Assembly: GCA_030248295.1 (NCBI GenBank)
Contig: JASANH010000542.1
Coordinates: 1-64,000 of the forward strand
Source of the DNA: Mesodorylaimus sp. YZB2_4
Taxonomy: Eukaryota; Nematoda; Enoplea; Dorylaimida; Dorylaimidae
Length of the DNA stretch: 64,000 nt
Direction: 5' to 3'
The position numbers and the translations under genes were made by a program. This document shows positions 20,116 through 31,213 of this stretch, piece after piece (the first letter of the stretch is position 1; every line of letters starts with the position of its first letter). The notes beneath the pieces were generated by a model. That model was given only the letters and a program-made list of their open reading frames with translations. It did no database searches and was not told where the DNA came from.

Positions 20116-21216
20116 ATGGAAGCGAAACGTGAATTGATCAAATTCCACTTTTTCCAAGGATTGTCAATATCTAAGATTTTCAAAGCTGTGAAATGCGACG
20201 GAATCAATCGGATGCTGGTCTGGCGTGTTGTCAGTCGATTACGAGACGCAGGAACCGTGAAAGATCGTTCTCGATCAGGCCGGCCGCGCTCAATTCGTAC
20301 GTCTGATCGAATCAAAAGAATTCGGAAGAAAATTCGGAGAAATCTCGAGCGATCGGCAAGAAAGATTGCCAGAAAAGAAAATGTATCAAGAGAATCAATC
20401 CGGCAGATTTTATAGTATGACCTAGGACTGAAGGCGTAGAGGAAACGCAAAATTCATGGTCTTACGCACTCTCAAAAAGAAAAAAAGGCTCAGCAGATGC
20501 AAAGTGTTGACGAAGCGGCACGGCAAAAAATGTGGAGAAAATCATGTTTTCTGATGAGAAATTATTCGTCATGGAGCAGAGCCATGATGCCAAGAACAAT
20601 ATCGTGTATTCGGTATCAATTGAACATATCCCCGACCATATTAGAAACGTTCAGCGTTATCAGAACAAGAGTTCGGTAATGGTTTGGGGGGCAATATCTC
20701 AAAATGGGCAACTTCCATTGCTTTTCATCGATGAAGTAGTGAAAATCATTGGTGAATTCTATCGGAAATCCGTTTTGGAGGATCACTTATTGCCCGAGGC
20801 CAACAAGCTGTATCCAGACGGAGGGTGGATCTTCCAGCAGGACTCCGCACCTACTCATTAGGCAAAAGCCACACAGGAGTGGTTGGAAAGTCACACTCCA
20901 GCCTTCATCACGGAAAAGCAATGGCCGTCATCATTGCCCGATCTTAACCCTCTGGATTACTGCATTTGGGGTATGTTGGAGCATTGGTTTAGGAATGGAA
21001 CAAATTATCCAAAGATACAATTCGTGCCGCGATAGGTTCACGGAAAAAGAGATTGAGGCTGGTAGTTGATAATGGTGGCGACCGATTTGAATGATTTTTT
21101 GAAATCGGTAGGATATGAGTCGTAGTATCTGTGTGTAAAATTTCATGCGGGTATGTCTCACATTCGGTCTTCGAACCGACCAAGAAGTTGTAACGGAACT
21201 TTTGTGTCACCCTGTA
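20116..21216 (+). pseudogene. Tc1/mariner-type transposase, DD37D, decayed
   Basis: The N-terminus (20116-20415) holds the paired helix-turn-helix DNA-binding part with a GRPR-like motif (SGRPRS). It is broken by TAG codons at about 20413 and 20440 and by a frameshift near 20530. Then come the three catalytic regions: SDEKLF (first Asp, about 20547), FQQDSAPTH (second Asp, about 20841) and SLPDLNPLDYCIWG (third Asp, about 20960). Counting 37 residues between the second and third Asp places it in the DD37D group. A TAG follows APTH at 20862 and a further frameshift leads to the normal end (DNGGDRFE, stop about 21091). The right end CTTTTGTGTCACCCTG with TA is at 21199-21216. I did not find the matching left end, so the 5' terminus is lost or badly diverged. 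Confidence 0.85.
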
Positions 21217-22409
21217 GTTCTAAAAATGCGATGAAAGCCTGGCAGTAATGGTTGCTTCAGCTAGTATCTAAATGATCTTGTCAAACGAGCGGATAATGCT
21301 TGGAGTTATCTCGGAAGAACGTGGAAAGAGAAACCATACTCAAAAAGCAAAGGAAAAAAAACCAAACGGTTTTGGTGGCTCAACTTTTTGAAAGATGTCA
21401 ATGCATTTGTCAGGATCATGTGACGCCTGTCAAAAAGCAAATCCTCTCCATATTCTGGTTGCTTCTGGATTGCATCCGACTCTAGTTACTATTACATTTG
21501 AGTATCGCCGGGTGCGTTTTCGCTTTTTCTGTTCGCTGTTCGTTGTGGATGCCTAAATTTTGAGTGTCAAATCTACACTTTGCCTTTGTCTAGATCGAGT
21601 ATCTCAGAGATCGTTTCGAATTTATGTATCTTTGAGGCCTAAGACAACCTAGAAGTTCTCTGCCTCAATATTCTTGCCGCGACAATAGTAGACTGGACTA
21701 TGTGCCAAGTGTCCAGATAGGTTTGAACATCCTGTTTTGCAGAAACAGAACAGTTTTATTTTTGCCTGCTCAAAGCTACCTAGCGCCAAACAACTTCAGT
21801 ATGTCTTCTGTCTTGGTGCTACCCGCTATCGCCTACAACACCCCGCTCGAACCTCCAGCAACTTTTTGACCTCCAAGCAGAAATGTGTTTGAGCAAAATC
21901 AGAATTATCTTTCACTCTTCTAAAGGGAAAAGAACGTCGGTACACATAAGATCCTGCCCTTTTTGTCTTCCGACATGGCGACCATCAGGCAGGGTCTTCT
22001 GCAGATCACAACTCCAGTTAGCAACCGTACCTGCTTGTGGCTCCCTGCCACTGACTGAACTTTGAGCTGAGACCCCAAATAGCCTGGTCCTAACACGAGG
22101 AATTTCGCTTCGAAGCATCGGTTTTGCGTCACTGAGCCCGTTTGTCTGTGTGTAGTCTAACTTATTTGGCGCGGTGCAATCTGGTCTTTCGTCTGAATAA
22201 TCACTAGCAGTAACTAAAATTATGTCCATTTCGCCCACGCTGACAGACAGTTAATGGGAAGGACAGCTTGCCTGCAGCCCAATTGATCGTAGGTGCAATT
22301 AACTAACCAGTGCTTTCAACAGGCAGCCGCAGCTGAGCTTGCTCCGGACGAACATTAGTGGGATTCGAGGAAGGAGGCATACTACAACGACTTGATTCCA
22401 TCTGCTGGC
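21217..22409. other. Spacer upstream of the receptor gene
   Basis: No supported gene. An acceptor-like TTTCAACAG at about 22314-22322 lies upstream of the receptor ATG, so a 5' untranslated exon may be hidden here. Confidence 0.35.
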
Positions 22410-23627
22410 ATGCCCGAATATCTGAAGAACTTCACTCGACTGCCGAAATTCTTAGCAATTTTGGCCGGTGTTGGAGCTGCGTCAAAAAGTAGAGGTATCA
22501 TTCTTTCACTAACGTACAGCCTTTACTCGCTATTTATCATTTCATTGCCCTCGTACGGCTTTGTAAAATCGCTTACATTGTTAAAATGGTCGGGCGCCGT
22601 GGAAATCCGTTTCGCTAGCTCAATCTTGTACGCTTGTTGGTGTTTGCAAGCTATCTTCTGCGCATTATTTTGTGTTTTCAATTTTTGGCGTGGAAATTTT
22701 GAAAGGTTTGAAAAGGCCTGGCGAGAATTTGGAGCGGATAAAATGATCGAGAATAGCCAATTCAAGAAATATGCTTATGTTTGGTTTTCACCCGCTTTTT
22801 GTTTCGTCGTATTTTATACCTTTGCAAATACAGCGGCAGCCGTTTTGCCCCACCTGGGCCTCATAGAGTTCCCATTTCAACCCGAGATATTCCCCTATCC
22901 CTCATTAAGTATTTATTATTTCACGATTCACCACACGTTTTCAGGCCTTGTTTGGAGTTTATCCCAATTCTGGTATTTTGTTGTTTGCGTTCTCTTTCGC
23001 TACGCGTGGCTCGGAATGCGTGAAACTATCGAGGGGTCAAGTTCTCCTAAAGACCCTACACTCTGCACCTATCCTCATGTCCTTCGGTTTGCGACGCACC
23101 AACATCGTCAACTTTCGATAATTATGGATGAGATGAACCATCTGTACGGCGTGTACGCTCTTGGTCTGATGGCCACTGGGATTCCTGTCACCATTCTCCA
23201 GCTTTACTTGCTCGCCGACTATGCCTCAACATTATCCTCTCTGATTGCACTGATGTTCTGGTTGTCGGGAAATATAATTCAGATAATGTTAATTTTTTCT
23301 GCTTCACTGATCCATTCTGCATCGAGCAATATCCCTGATGTGTTTTATAATCGATATATTGAGCATTACGAGACTTTTGTGCAAGAAAATCTCGAAGCCT
23401 ACATTCGTCGTCGAGTGAAGGTACCTTATCTGCAGGAAACATCGATTTTGTTAGAAAAGCTATACAAGACAGAAGTCAAGTTGACTGCGCACGGCTGCTT
23501 CGATGTGACAAAGTCATTTTTTATCTCCTTGATATCAGTTCTGGTAACTTATTATTTAGTCTTACTACAATTCGCACAGCAGCCCAGTGCAAGCATTCAA
23601 GCTCGCGGAAACTGCACCATTAATTAA
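22410..23627 (+). CDS. Gustatory-receptor-like seven-helix membrane protein, 405 aa
   Basis: A single open frame begins at ATG 22410; an in-frame stop at 22356 lies upstream. I count about seven hydrophobic helices, with long polar loops between helices 4 and 5. The last helix ends in TYYLVLLQF, which matches the TYxxxxxQF signature at the C-terminus of insect-type gustatory/odorant-like receptors. Length (about 400) and the short extracellular tail with a sequon (NCT) fit that family, whose members are ligand-gated cation channels with an intracellular N-terminus. Being intronless within the coding part is unusual for the family, where the last helices are often on separate exons. AATAAA is about 90 bp downstream. 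The ligand cannot be told. Confidence 0.78.
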   Translation: MPEYLKNFTRLPKFLAILAGVGAASKSRGIILSLTYSLYSLFIISLPSYGFVKSLTLLKWSGAVEIRFASSILYACWCLQAIFCALFCVFNFWRGNFERFEKAWREFGADKMIENSQFKKYAYVWFSPAFCFVVFYTFANTAAAVLPHLGLIEFPFQPEIFPYPSLSIYYFTIHHTFSGLVWSLSQFWYFVVCVLFRYAWLGMRETIEGSSSPKDPTLCTYPHVLRFATHQHRQLSIIMDEMNHLYGVYALGLMATGIPVTILQLYLLADYASTLSSLIALMFWLSGNIIQIMLIFSASLIHSASSNIPDVFYNRYIEHYETFVQENLEAYIRRRVKVPYLQETSILLEKLYKTEVKLTAHGCFDVTKSFFISLISVLVTYYLVLLQFAQQPSASIQARGNCTIN

Positions 23628-24600
23628 CTCATTGTCATAAGATCCGACCAGATTTGTGACTTTAGGAGGTCAAAATTTTATGAATATCCCTTTTAAATAT
23701 TTTTAAATTTAGGAAATAAATTGAGGAAAAATCAATCTTCAGCTAAAAAGCTTTCGGGTCAAAGAATAAGAGCTTTGACAAAATTTATAGCAAATTTTTC
23801 GTGATGAAAGAAAAATTATCTATCAAAGTGATGTCTGTTAACGATAATTTACTCTGTTTAATGTTATGTGTGTGGAGTCACATGGTTACAAGCACACAAC
23901 AAAATATGTTTCGAAAATTATGGTAAGACATGACATTTACTCTTCATGAACAATGATTTGGGCGAGGTGACCTTTTTATCAATTTCTGTCAAAAAACCAG
24001 TCGCGTGAGAGGGCGTTTATTAGCAACGAGCATTAACACAGCAACCATTTAACAGATTTAAAAAAATTTGAAATATCAGCCACAGTTATCTTCGTCATGG
24101 CCACTTAGAGCAAATAAAATATGTGATCGCTGTGTTGTGCGTGTTTTTGCCGCTTATCTTCGCAAAAAAGAGGAAGATGTGTCCTAGTCTCCGTCCTAAT
24201 GCAACAAAAAGCGCTCGTTTTTGGTAGCCTCATATGGATTTCGGGATTCATGAGCTTGCAACGTCGTATTTTTCGCGCCGTGCCTTGCAGTCTGCTTCGG
24301 CTCTTCGGTTTCTCATCAGACGACTGCCTCCCCGCTCTCATTTTCTGGCACTCTTCCGAAACACTCAGGCTAGTGTTAATCTTGAAAAAAAAAGTAGTTT
24401 CATTACAAAGTTTTTTTAACATTCGGCAGTAGTCAAACAGCTTACTTGCTCAAACCCTCTAAAGGCTCAAGAAAGCCTGTGCTTTGAAGCGCGCAAAATA
24501 CGTTCCGCTGTTGCCTTGTCGGTGCAATATAACTGTACATATAGTCCCTAATAACCGTTCATGTACAAGGCGGAAGAATCTCTCTAGAAGTATACATATT
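23628..24600. other. 3' flank of the receptor gene and spacer
   Basis: AATAAA at 23715-23720 is the likely polyadenylation signal. The rest is AT-rich without a supported gene. Confidence 0.5.
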
Positions 24601-24808
24601 CTCGAGCCGCGGTGGCTCGATGTGGTGGCGGTGGCTTTAAAAGGTGTTGGTCCCGCATAGCTTGGGCCAGCAACCCCTGACCGGTAGGCCGCAGTTCTGT
24701 TCCGACTGAGGACGGCAGTTTACTAAGCCCTTCGTTAGCTTTCACATCCGGCCCTGGGCGACTCACCTAGTATCGTCAAGTAGTGGACGCCGGACGAGTA
24801 GAGGGTCA

Positions 24809-26012
24809 AGGCTCATTTATACTGGCCACCGAGTTCTCTGTGACAGAGCGGCGCACTGCTTGGAATGGTCCCAGATTTTCATGTTCAAGGAGTACTGTAC
24901 TCTGTCCCAGACTTCACTGGACCCTGAAAACTCGGGGACCAGTATAAATGCAACAAGGTCGAGGAAATGAGTATAAATGCGACCAGGTCTAGGCGCCCGT
25001 ACTGAGTCCCCGATCGGTGTCCCTGCGCGCTCTGTCCCTGCGTTTTCGCACAAAAAGTCAAAGTTTGTGCAAAAACGCAGGGACCAATTTCTATCAATTC
25101 TAAAAATCGACGATCGTCTCTAAAATTTTGAACAGGTTGTTAGCCGATGCAGTTTTTATAGCTGAATTCGATAATGAAGTCAAAATTTAGGTTTGAGGGC
25201 GATATTTACCTGTATTTCCTCATTTTCTGAGCCTAGTTTTTCGCTTTCAAATAGCTCACTCCATAATCCTCACATCATTGGCTATGTGTGATTTATTGAT
25301 CGTGTTGTTGAATTGGAGTATTCGATTGATCATTGTGACCATTTGATCAGTCGATATGATCGATCTGGTCATTTATATCAATCGATTGATTGATTGATCG
25401 GATGATCGATCATTCAATCTGTTGTTTGATTAACATAATAGAAGCTCGATCGATCCATCAATCTATCATATAGATCAGATCAGCTCATCGTATCGATCAG
25501 ACCAGCTCATCATATCGATCACCCGATCATATCAAACAGCGAATTGATCAGCCAGTCATCCGCCGAGTGATCGGGCATCAATCGATCAGTCATTCTTATA
25601 CGATTCTTCCATGATTTTTATTTGTATCGGCCGTATCAATATTTTCAAATTACCCCACTCTTATCGATCAAAAGCACTATAGAAAAGCAATGTGCATATA
25701 ACGATCACATCGTTCTGTTTTCCTGTATTCTAATCGTATAGGATCTATGTCTGGCATGACCCCCTCCCCCCGTCCGACTGGTTTGCGCCTTTGTGCAACG
25801 AGCAGAAAATGTTTTTCTCTCTCTAGCGCCTCTCTGGGACAGCGCCTCTCTAGACGCAGGGACAGAGTCCCAGTTTTTTAAAACGCAGGACAGTGCGCTC
25901 TGGATTGGGGACTCGGGAGGCAGTATAAACGCCCTCGCTCTGACAGAATGGCTGAGAACTCTGTCCTGAGCGCGCAGTCACAGAGAACTCCGTGGCCAGT
26001 ATAAATGAGCCT
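24809..26012. mobile_element. Foldback / long inverted-repeat element, 1.2 kb, TCA duplication
   Basis: Both ends read AGGCTCATTTATACTGGC inwards, and inverted similarity runs on through GAGTTCTCTGTGAC. TCA is duplicated at 24806-24808 and 26013-26015. Further inward a hairpin at 25034-25084 (GTCCCTGCG arms) is related to GACGCAGGGACAGAG at about 25852-25868. No coding sequence. A 3-bp duplication excludes hAT (8) and MULE (9); I cannot name the superfamily. Confidence 0.8.
25280..25600. repeat. GATC-dense degenerate simple sequence
   Basis: Dozens of overlapping GATC, ATCGAT and TTGATTGAT words in about 320 bp, forming the core of the foldback element. Runs such as TCGATTGATTGATTGATC show slippage-like growth. 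Confidence 0.8.
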
Positions 26013-26244
26013 TCAGGAAACTGGTTCTGAAACACCAGTCGGGAAGGAACGCGCCCAGTATCATCTTAGGTCGCTGGTTCTGGCACAGAATGCCCTCGTG
26101 TGCAGGTGTTCCTAGTGGAGACACACAGAGGGAAGCCTCCGTGAGAGCTGGTCACCTCACGGCCTCGCTTATCATATCATGACTGCTGGCCGGCTATGGG
26201 CAAAACGGATTGAAAGTCCTGTGGGCAGTTGGGGATGCACCCAC

Positions 26245-27000
26245 AAAAATCGTAAAATAAGAAAGTACATATTCTCAGTTTGAGCCATAAGACAGTTACC
26301 TCAACAAAACGTCACAGGTATTTGTGCAATACGGTAGTGTTGAGTGAAGGCGTATATAGACCACTATGTGCTGAAGGATTTCAGCCGTAAAGGACACGTT
26401 GCACCTCAGCTTATCTTCTGATGAACTGACCGAGCCAGCCGAGCTGTCAGCTGATCATTACCAGACAGCGTTCACAAATATATTCAGTGTGAGATGCGTT
26501 CATAACATTGCATACCTCGTTTGGCGCGGGTTTCGGCTATCTTGGCTTACGGCTTGTTTTCGCAACATGACTTGATCGTTTACAACATGATATGCAATTT
26601 GATCAAAGTCTCCGGTGCTCACGATCAGTTCGAGATGCAATGCGGGCGGTCCTAAGATCGGCAACCCATTGCTACTGGCGCAGGGATAGTACGTACAATA
26701 TAATAATTTGCCCGCGTTGCAGCCAGATTTTTTCGTTTGTGAAGAAAGGCAATATGTGACGGGGGGGGGGGGGAGATTTAATGCCTTACATATCAATTGT
26801 AAGTACCCGCAAATCAACTTTTCGCCTAGATCTTTTCTAAAAAGCACTCTAAAGTGGATAATGCAATGAAGTGGGACAGGACTGATGCATTAACACCCAC
26901 CCAAGTCGAAATCATTGCGAGCAGACATTTATTGGTAACATAGACGTTAATGTGAGAATCCCTTCGGTCGAAGCGTCACTGTTTGAAGGAAGTCATAGAT
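26245..27000. other. Spacer with a poly(G) tract
   Basis: No supported gene. A run of 14 G lies at 26761-26774. Confidence 0.5.
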
Positions 27001-27363
27001 CTCTAGTAAGTTTTTTGGGCGCTTTTTTGTAGCCACACGCGTGTTGGTGAAGCAATACATTAAAAAATCTTTTGCTTGTGGCATTCTTACGTAGCTCCCG
27101 CTGGACGACCTCAAATTTTTGGCTTGCAGCTTTATTTAAAGTTAGTCTCCACAACCTCCAGGCCACCAGCGCCAAGCGAAGAAACAAAAGGGACAACAGC
27201 TTTTGAATTTTTTGAAGAGTTTTTCTGCGGAGCTTGTTTACATTGTGCTTACATCGATAGCAAAAAGGCTTTGGGTGACCTAAGTGGTAGTTCGCCAAAG
27301 ATTTTATTACGGTATCACAAACGAAGCAGGGACTGGTTGATGTTGCGATAGTCATTTTCATGG
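27001..27363 (-). CDS. Possible small zinc-binding ORF, unrecognised
   Basis: From the ATG at 27363 an open frame of about 120 residues has CFVC near the N-terminus and H...H...CYRC about 20 residues later, followed by a long Lys/Leu-rich helix. The CxxC...CxxC spacing could bind zinc. No family recognised and no neighbours to support it; the hydrophobic middle may be an unspliced intron. It could be chance. Confidence 0.25.
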
Positions 27364-27489
27364 CGAAAGTGTCGAAGGGCTCTATGCCATTTCTAGTTGG
27401 AAAGTACAACAGAAAAAAAATCATCTTCAGTATAATACCAAAAGCCAAACGTGCGTCCGTCCGTCCTTGATTTCCTTTAAACACAGGAA

Positions 27490-29200
27490 AAAGGTTTTCG
27501 TCAAATCATGCTGTGCATTGTACGATGCCATTTAAATCTTTGGCGCTCTCTGTAATGTTTCCTATGACGAAGACCAACGAGCTGAAATAGGAATTCGACA
27601 TAGAAGCTAGGCTGGAAGTTGTTGTCCAAGATCATAGGAGTCAGCACAAAATAAGTACTTTTTGTATACAGTGCAGTAAGTGAACCTTCGTTGGAAATCT
27701 GCACTGCACCTACCTTTTAGAACCAACTTGGGAGACGTTTCGAGGGTTGTGCCCCGCCTTAGCGCCCGAAAGTGCTTATAAAGACATTGTCGCGTACACT
27801 GAATCCAGGTTGTTGTACGGCAAAAGACGGAAATCGACGATTGATTGATGCAACGAACAATCAAACAATTAATTGATAAATTCAATCGATGAGCAACAAA
27901 CGAAGCGATGGCTATTGATCTCGACGAATTCAGACTTGGAGGCAGGAGACAGCTAAAATCTTTGCCCCCGCCCTAGGCCAAACTTGGACTGACCAGAGGA
28001 CGGCTCGAGCCACAAGAGCGACTTCACGCAGTCCACAGCACCTCGCGTTTAGTATATTGGCGACGCACCACAGGGAGGGCCCTGTAGACTCAATTATGTT
28101 CAGTGCCCGTGCACGTTGGGGTACTTTCGACCAAACGACGCGTTCAAATCAACAGGTTTTGTATAAAGTACGATAAGCCAAATTATCTTGACAACTTGTT
28201 ACAGCCAAATTATTAGCCACAGTAAAAAACATCGCTCTTGTCGAAAAATTTGCACTGTAAAGTCGCCAGTTGAAAGTGCTGGACTCTCTGTTGGAACAGC
28301 CACATTCCTCAGGCCGCCATTCGTGACTGTGACTTTTTTGAACTGAACCAACCACCAAACAGCTTGCACTTGGCTCATTGTCCCCTGCACTCGTCTTAAA
28401 TCGCGGTTTCGTGGAGAGATGCCCGATGATGCAGTTATATCTGCGCTGATACATACTTTGATGACCTTCTCGAGCCATTCTTTTTGAAGGGAAACTTTTA
28501 TTGCAAGAAAGGTGGGAAAAGCGCAAGGAATGTTATGTCAAAAAGGTAGAATGAATCATATGCTTGCTGTGCAGCTGTAATTGGCCGACTCTCATTGTCA
28601 GAGCTTGTTGAACGCCCCTCGTATTTTTTAAGTTCTAGAAGCCTTCTAAATCAGGGGATCGCTCGTGTAAGCTTGCTTCCTTGATGTTTTCGCTCTCTGT
28701 GGTTGATGATAACCTTTGACTGGTGCCTCAATCAGATGCTTTCGCGTGAAGGTTTCTATCCTCGCGCTATTAGGCTGGAGGCCCTTAGAGCCCAGAGAAT
28801 CAAGATTGGTATTGTGTTGTGACTACCTGCCTAATCAACTAATACCACCAGAATTCTAATGAGACTAAAGCTAATAAGTCCAAAGTAGAGCAACAGCAAA
28901 GAGAATATTCAGCAGCCACATTTCCAGCAGTCTACGAGTAAACGACCAGCTCGTTGTCAGTTATATTTTTAGCCTCAGCTGTTTTCCTTCTGTTCAATGC
29001 GGGTTTAAAAATCCACAAGCGAAATGCGCTTCTTAACTCGCAGCGGGCAGTTTGCTCAGTGGCTGCCCACGCAACAACTGTTGCCAAATTTCCCTTCCAG
29101 CCAAGAATTTGCTAATCTGAAGAAGCCTCCAGACTTCGTGAAGTCCACTGAACAAAATTTTCAAACCTACTCCCAAAAATTTTTTGGAACGAAGGAAGAC
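27490..29200. other. Spacer without a supported gene
   Basis: Short frames only. Nothing recognised on either strand. Confidence 0.4.
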
Positions 29201-29226
29201 TAAATCGAATTTCTTCTGATCAGAAA

Positions 29227-29724
29227 ATGCCTGAAAATAAGCGGGCGCAAGAAGCAGAAATTAAGCGAGCGCACTCAATGGCGGCCGTGCCGTCTGTGCT
29301 GCCCAAGCAGTTTGCCTATTGGTCTGGTGAAAGCTATCGATTGCCGTTGGATTTGGTCACAAAAACTCTGCAACGATCGCCCTCTTTGCCTGAACTGTAT
29401 CATCCAGGGTATCGGCCCAGATACCAGTATTCGCGCCATTGGGACCACAGAGGCGATTATTGGACGGACCGTCGCTACTACACGAGCACGCGATACTGGC
29501 GTTATTATGGCTACCCTTACGATCGGTACTCGCCACCCGCCTACCAGCATCACGATTACTACCAGCCGAAATATTTAAGCAGTTATACCTACGACTACGA
29601 TTACTACGGGCCCAAACGACGTTGGAATCCGTACTGGATACAACCACCGCAAAACCACGTGCCAACCTATCGCCCACCCTCGTACTACAGCAGCAGCTAC
29701 TCGTCTTACCCGCATTTTCTGTGA
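29227..29724 (+). CDS. Tyrosine-rich protein, 165 aa
   Basis: One open frame. Residues 1-60 are ordinary and contain LPKQFAYWSGESYRLPLD and RSPSLPELYHPGYRPRY. From about residue 60 on, Tyr, Arg, Pro and Ser dominate (YYTSTRYWRYYGYPYDRY, DYDYYGPKRRW), with over 35 Tyr in total and no Cys. There is no signal peptide, so it is probably intracellular. Tyr/Pro/Arg-rich proteins of this type occur as structural proteins (muscle, eggshell, cuticle), but I do not recognise this one. An acceptor-like TTCTTCTGATCAG ends 3 bases before the ATG, so a leader exon is possible. The conserved-looking N-terminal block would be the best handle for finding relatives. Confidence 0.65.
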   Translation: MPENKRAQEAEIKRAHSMAAVPSVLPKQFAYWSGESYRLPLDLVTKTLQRSPSLPELYHPGYRPRYQYSRHWDHRGDYWTDRRYYTSTRYWRYYGYPYDRYSPPAYQHHDYYQPKYLSSYTYDYDYYGPKRRWNPYWIQPPQNHVPTYRPPSYYSSSYSSYPHFL

Positions 29725-29729
29725 CCAGC

Positions 29730-31200
29730 CGTTGTGGCATGGGACAAGAGATTGCAACTGTCTGAATGCTGCTCGATATCCAACGCTGGTATACTAGTCT
29801 CTTAGGCAGAGGGTGCTTGTCGTGCACAAGGACCCGGTCTGTAGGGGATGTCTTATCGTTAGTGATTACGTGACAGTGCACAACTGCCAAGTCAGACCTT
29901 GGGGCACCAGCAGGGGTCTTGGTTTGAAATTTATGACGATGATATCTTACCGGCACTGTTAGCTGGTGCTATAGTAGCTGATAGGGAGACAGCCAAACTT
30001 AGCTAATTTGGTTCACCTGAAATATAATTGCTAATGCCACATCGAGTGTAAAGATCAAATTTTTCAGTGATTAAAAAAAATTTATCAGCGTAAATACTTG
30101 AAGACATAAGAATGCATGTGCCTGGTCGAATGCACATTAGGCAAAAGTTGACCATTTTGCGATACAAAATTAGCTTTATACAAATCCTTCAGAGCTGCTG
30201 GAAAAACAGGAGATTAGCGGACAGAGCGCCAGAGTCTGCTACTGCAGCTATGCACATGGCGGCCTGGAGCCCGACACCGAGTCTGTCTCTCAAGCTGTGC
30301 GAACCCGAGAGGATTGACTCACGTTTAGCGAATCGGATTGATTTGTTTCTGAAGAATTTGCTATAAGACAACGAAATTGTTGGCCCGCCTCCGTACTCTA
30401 ATTAAATGCAATGCGAGACTAGGGTTGGCTGGGCTCCCTTGGCGATGCATGCTTGAGTGCGTCATACTTTCTCTTGATATACAGTATGTACGTTCAGTCG
30501 AGTGCGCGGAATGAGTTATGCAATTCACCATTGTAGTCCAATAATCAACTATAATGCATGCCTCCGTGATGTAATTGGTGCATCGTAAAGTCATAGGATC
30601 GATTCCCTGCATAAATTTTAAAAAATACTTTCTATTTTACATTAGAGGCTAGTTCGGCCCACATAAAAAGGCTTACGGGTTCTATAGGGGAGAGCAATAC
30701 CATACCCTTCTGTTACCTTGAACCTAGCTATGACACAGTGAGAACTTATTGTAGTAAGGTTGCATCTGCCGCGCAAGAGGGTACCTACTTTAAGAGTAGC
30801 ACCACCTAGCAACGCTAGAACAGAAAATTCAGCTTCCCCAGAGTCAGCACGCTAATAATATACATGCTAAGGACTGGCCATGAGGCGGGAAGCAGCTCCC
30901 CGAATCTAATTTACTTATCAACTTACTCGTTTCCACGATTACTTGCTGGATTTGATCAAGTTTATCTAGTGCGCATCCGCCAAAAAAGCATCACTCTGGT
31001 GTGAAGCCACGTCTATAGTCTCGCGACAGCGACAGCGACAGAAATTCCTATCTGTCGCGGCGACAAGTTGTTCCAATGAGGTGTCTTGGAATGGACCTGG
31101 GAATGGATTTTGTTGTGTCGTTTGAACTTTCTTCAGAGGATGTGCCAGAGTCAAGTCCATGCGGCAATTGGTGACATGTGAGAATTTTTTAGCTAATAGT
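29730..31200. other. Spacer with a tRNA-like B-box sequence
   Basis: No supported gene. At about 30557-30612 the minus-free plus strand reads GTAATTGGTGCATC followed by GGATCGATTCCCTGC, which resembles A- and B-box parts of a tRNA-derived element, without a complete cloverleaf. Confidence 0.35.
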
Positions 31201-31213
31201 AGCATTCATTATT

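Larger units (their letters stand above)
24605..26240 (+). repeat. tRNA-derived SINE, copy split by the foldback element
   Basis: The 5' part (24605-24808) and 3' part (26013-26240) align with the copy at 34345-34775: TTGCTTGGGC-like head, CGCAGTTCTG, then GGCACAGAATGCCCTCG and the 3' end TGACTGCTGGCCGGC. The split point is exactly where the foldback element and its TCA duplication sit. Confidence 0.75.

Noticed and set aside
20079..20450. 123-codon minus-strand frame over the mariner N-terminus
   Set aside because: Antisense shadow of the helix-turn-helix coding region.
29357..29956. 199-codon minus-strand frame opposite the tyrosine-rich gene
   Set aside because: Antisense of a biased-composition gene; no motif and the plus strand has a better start context and a recognisable composition.
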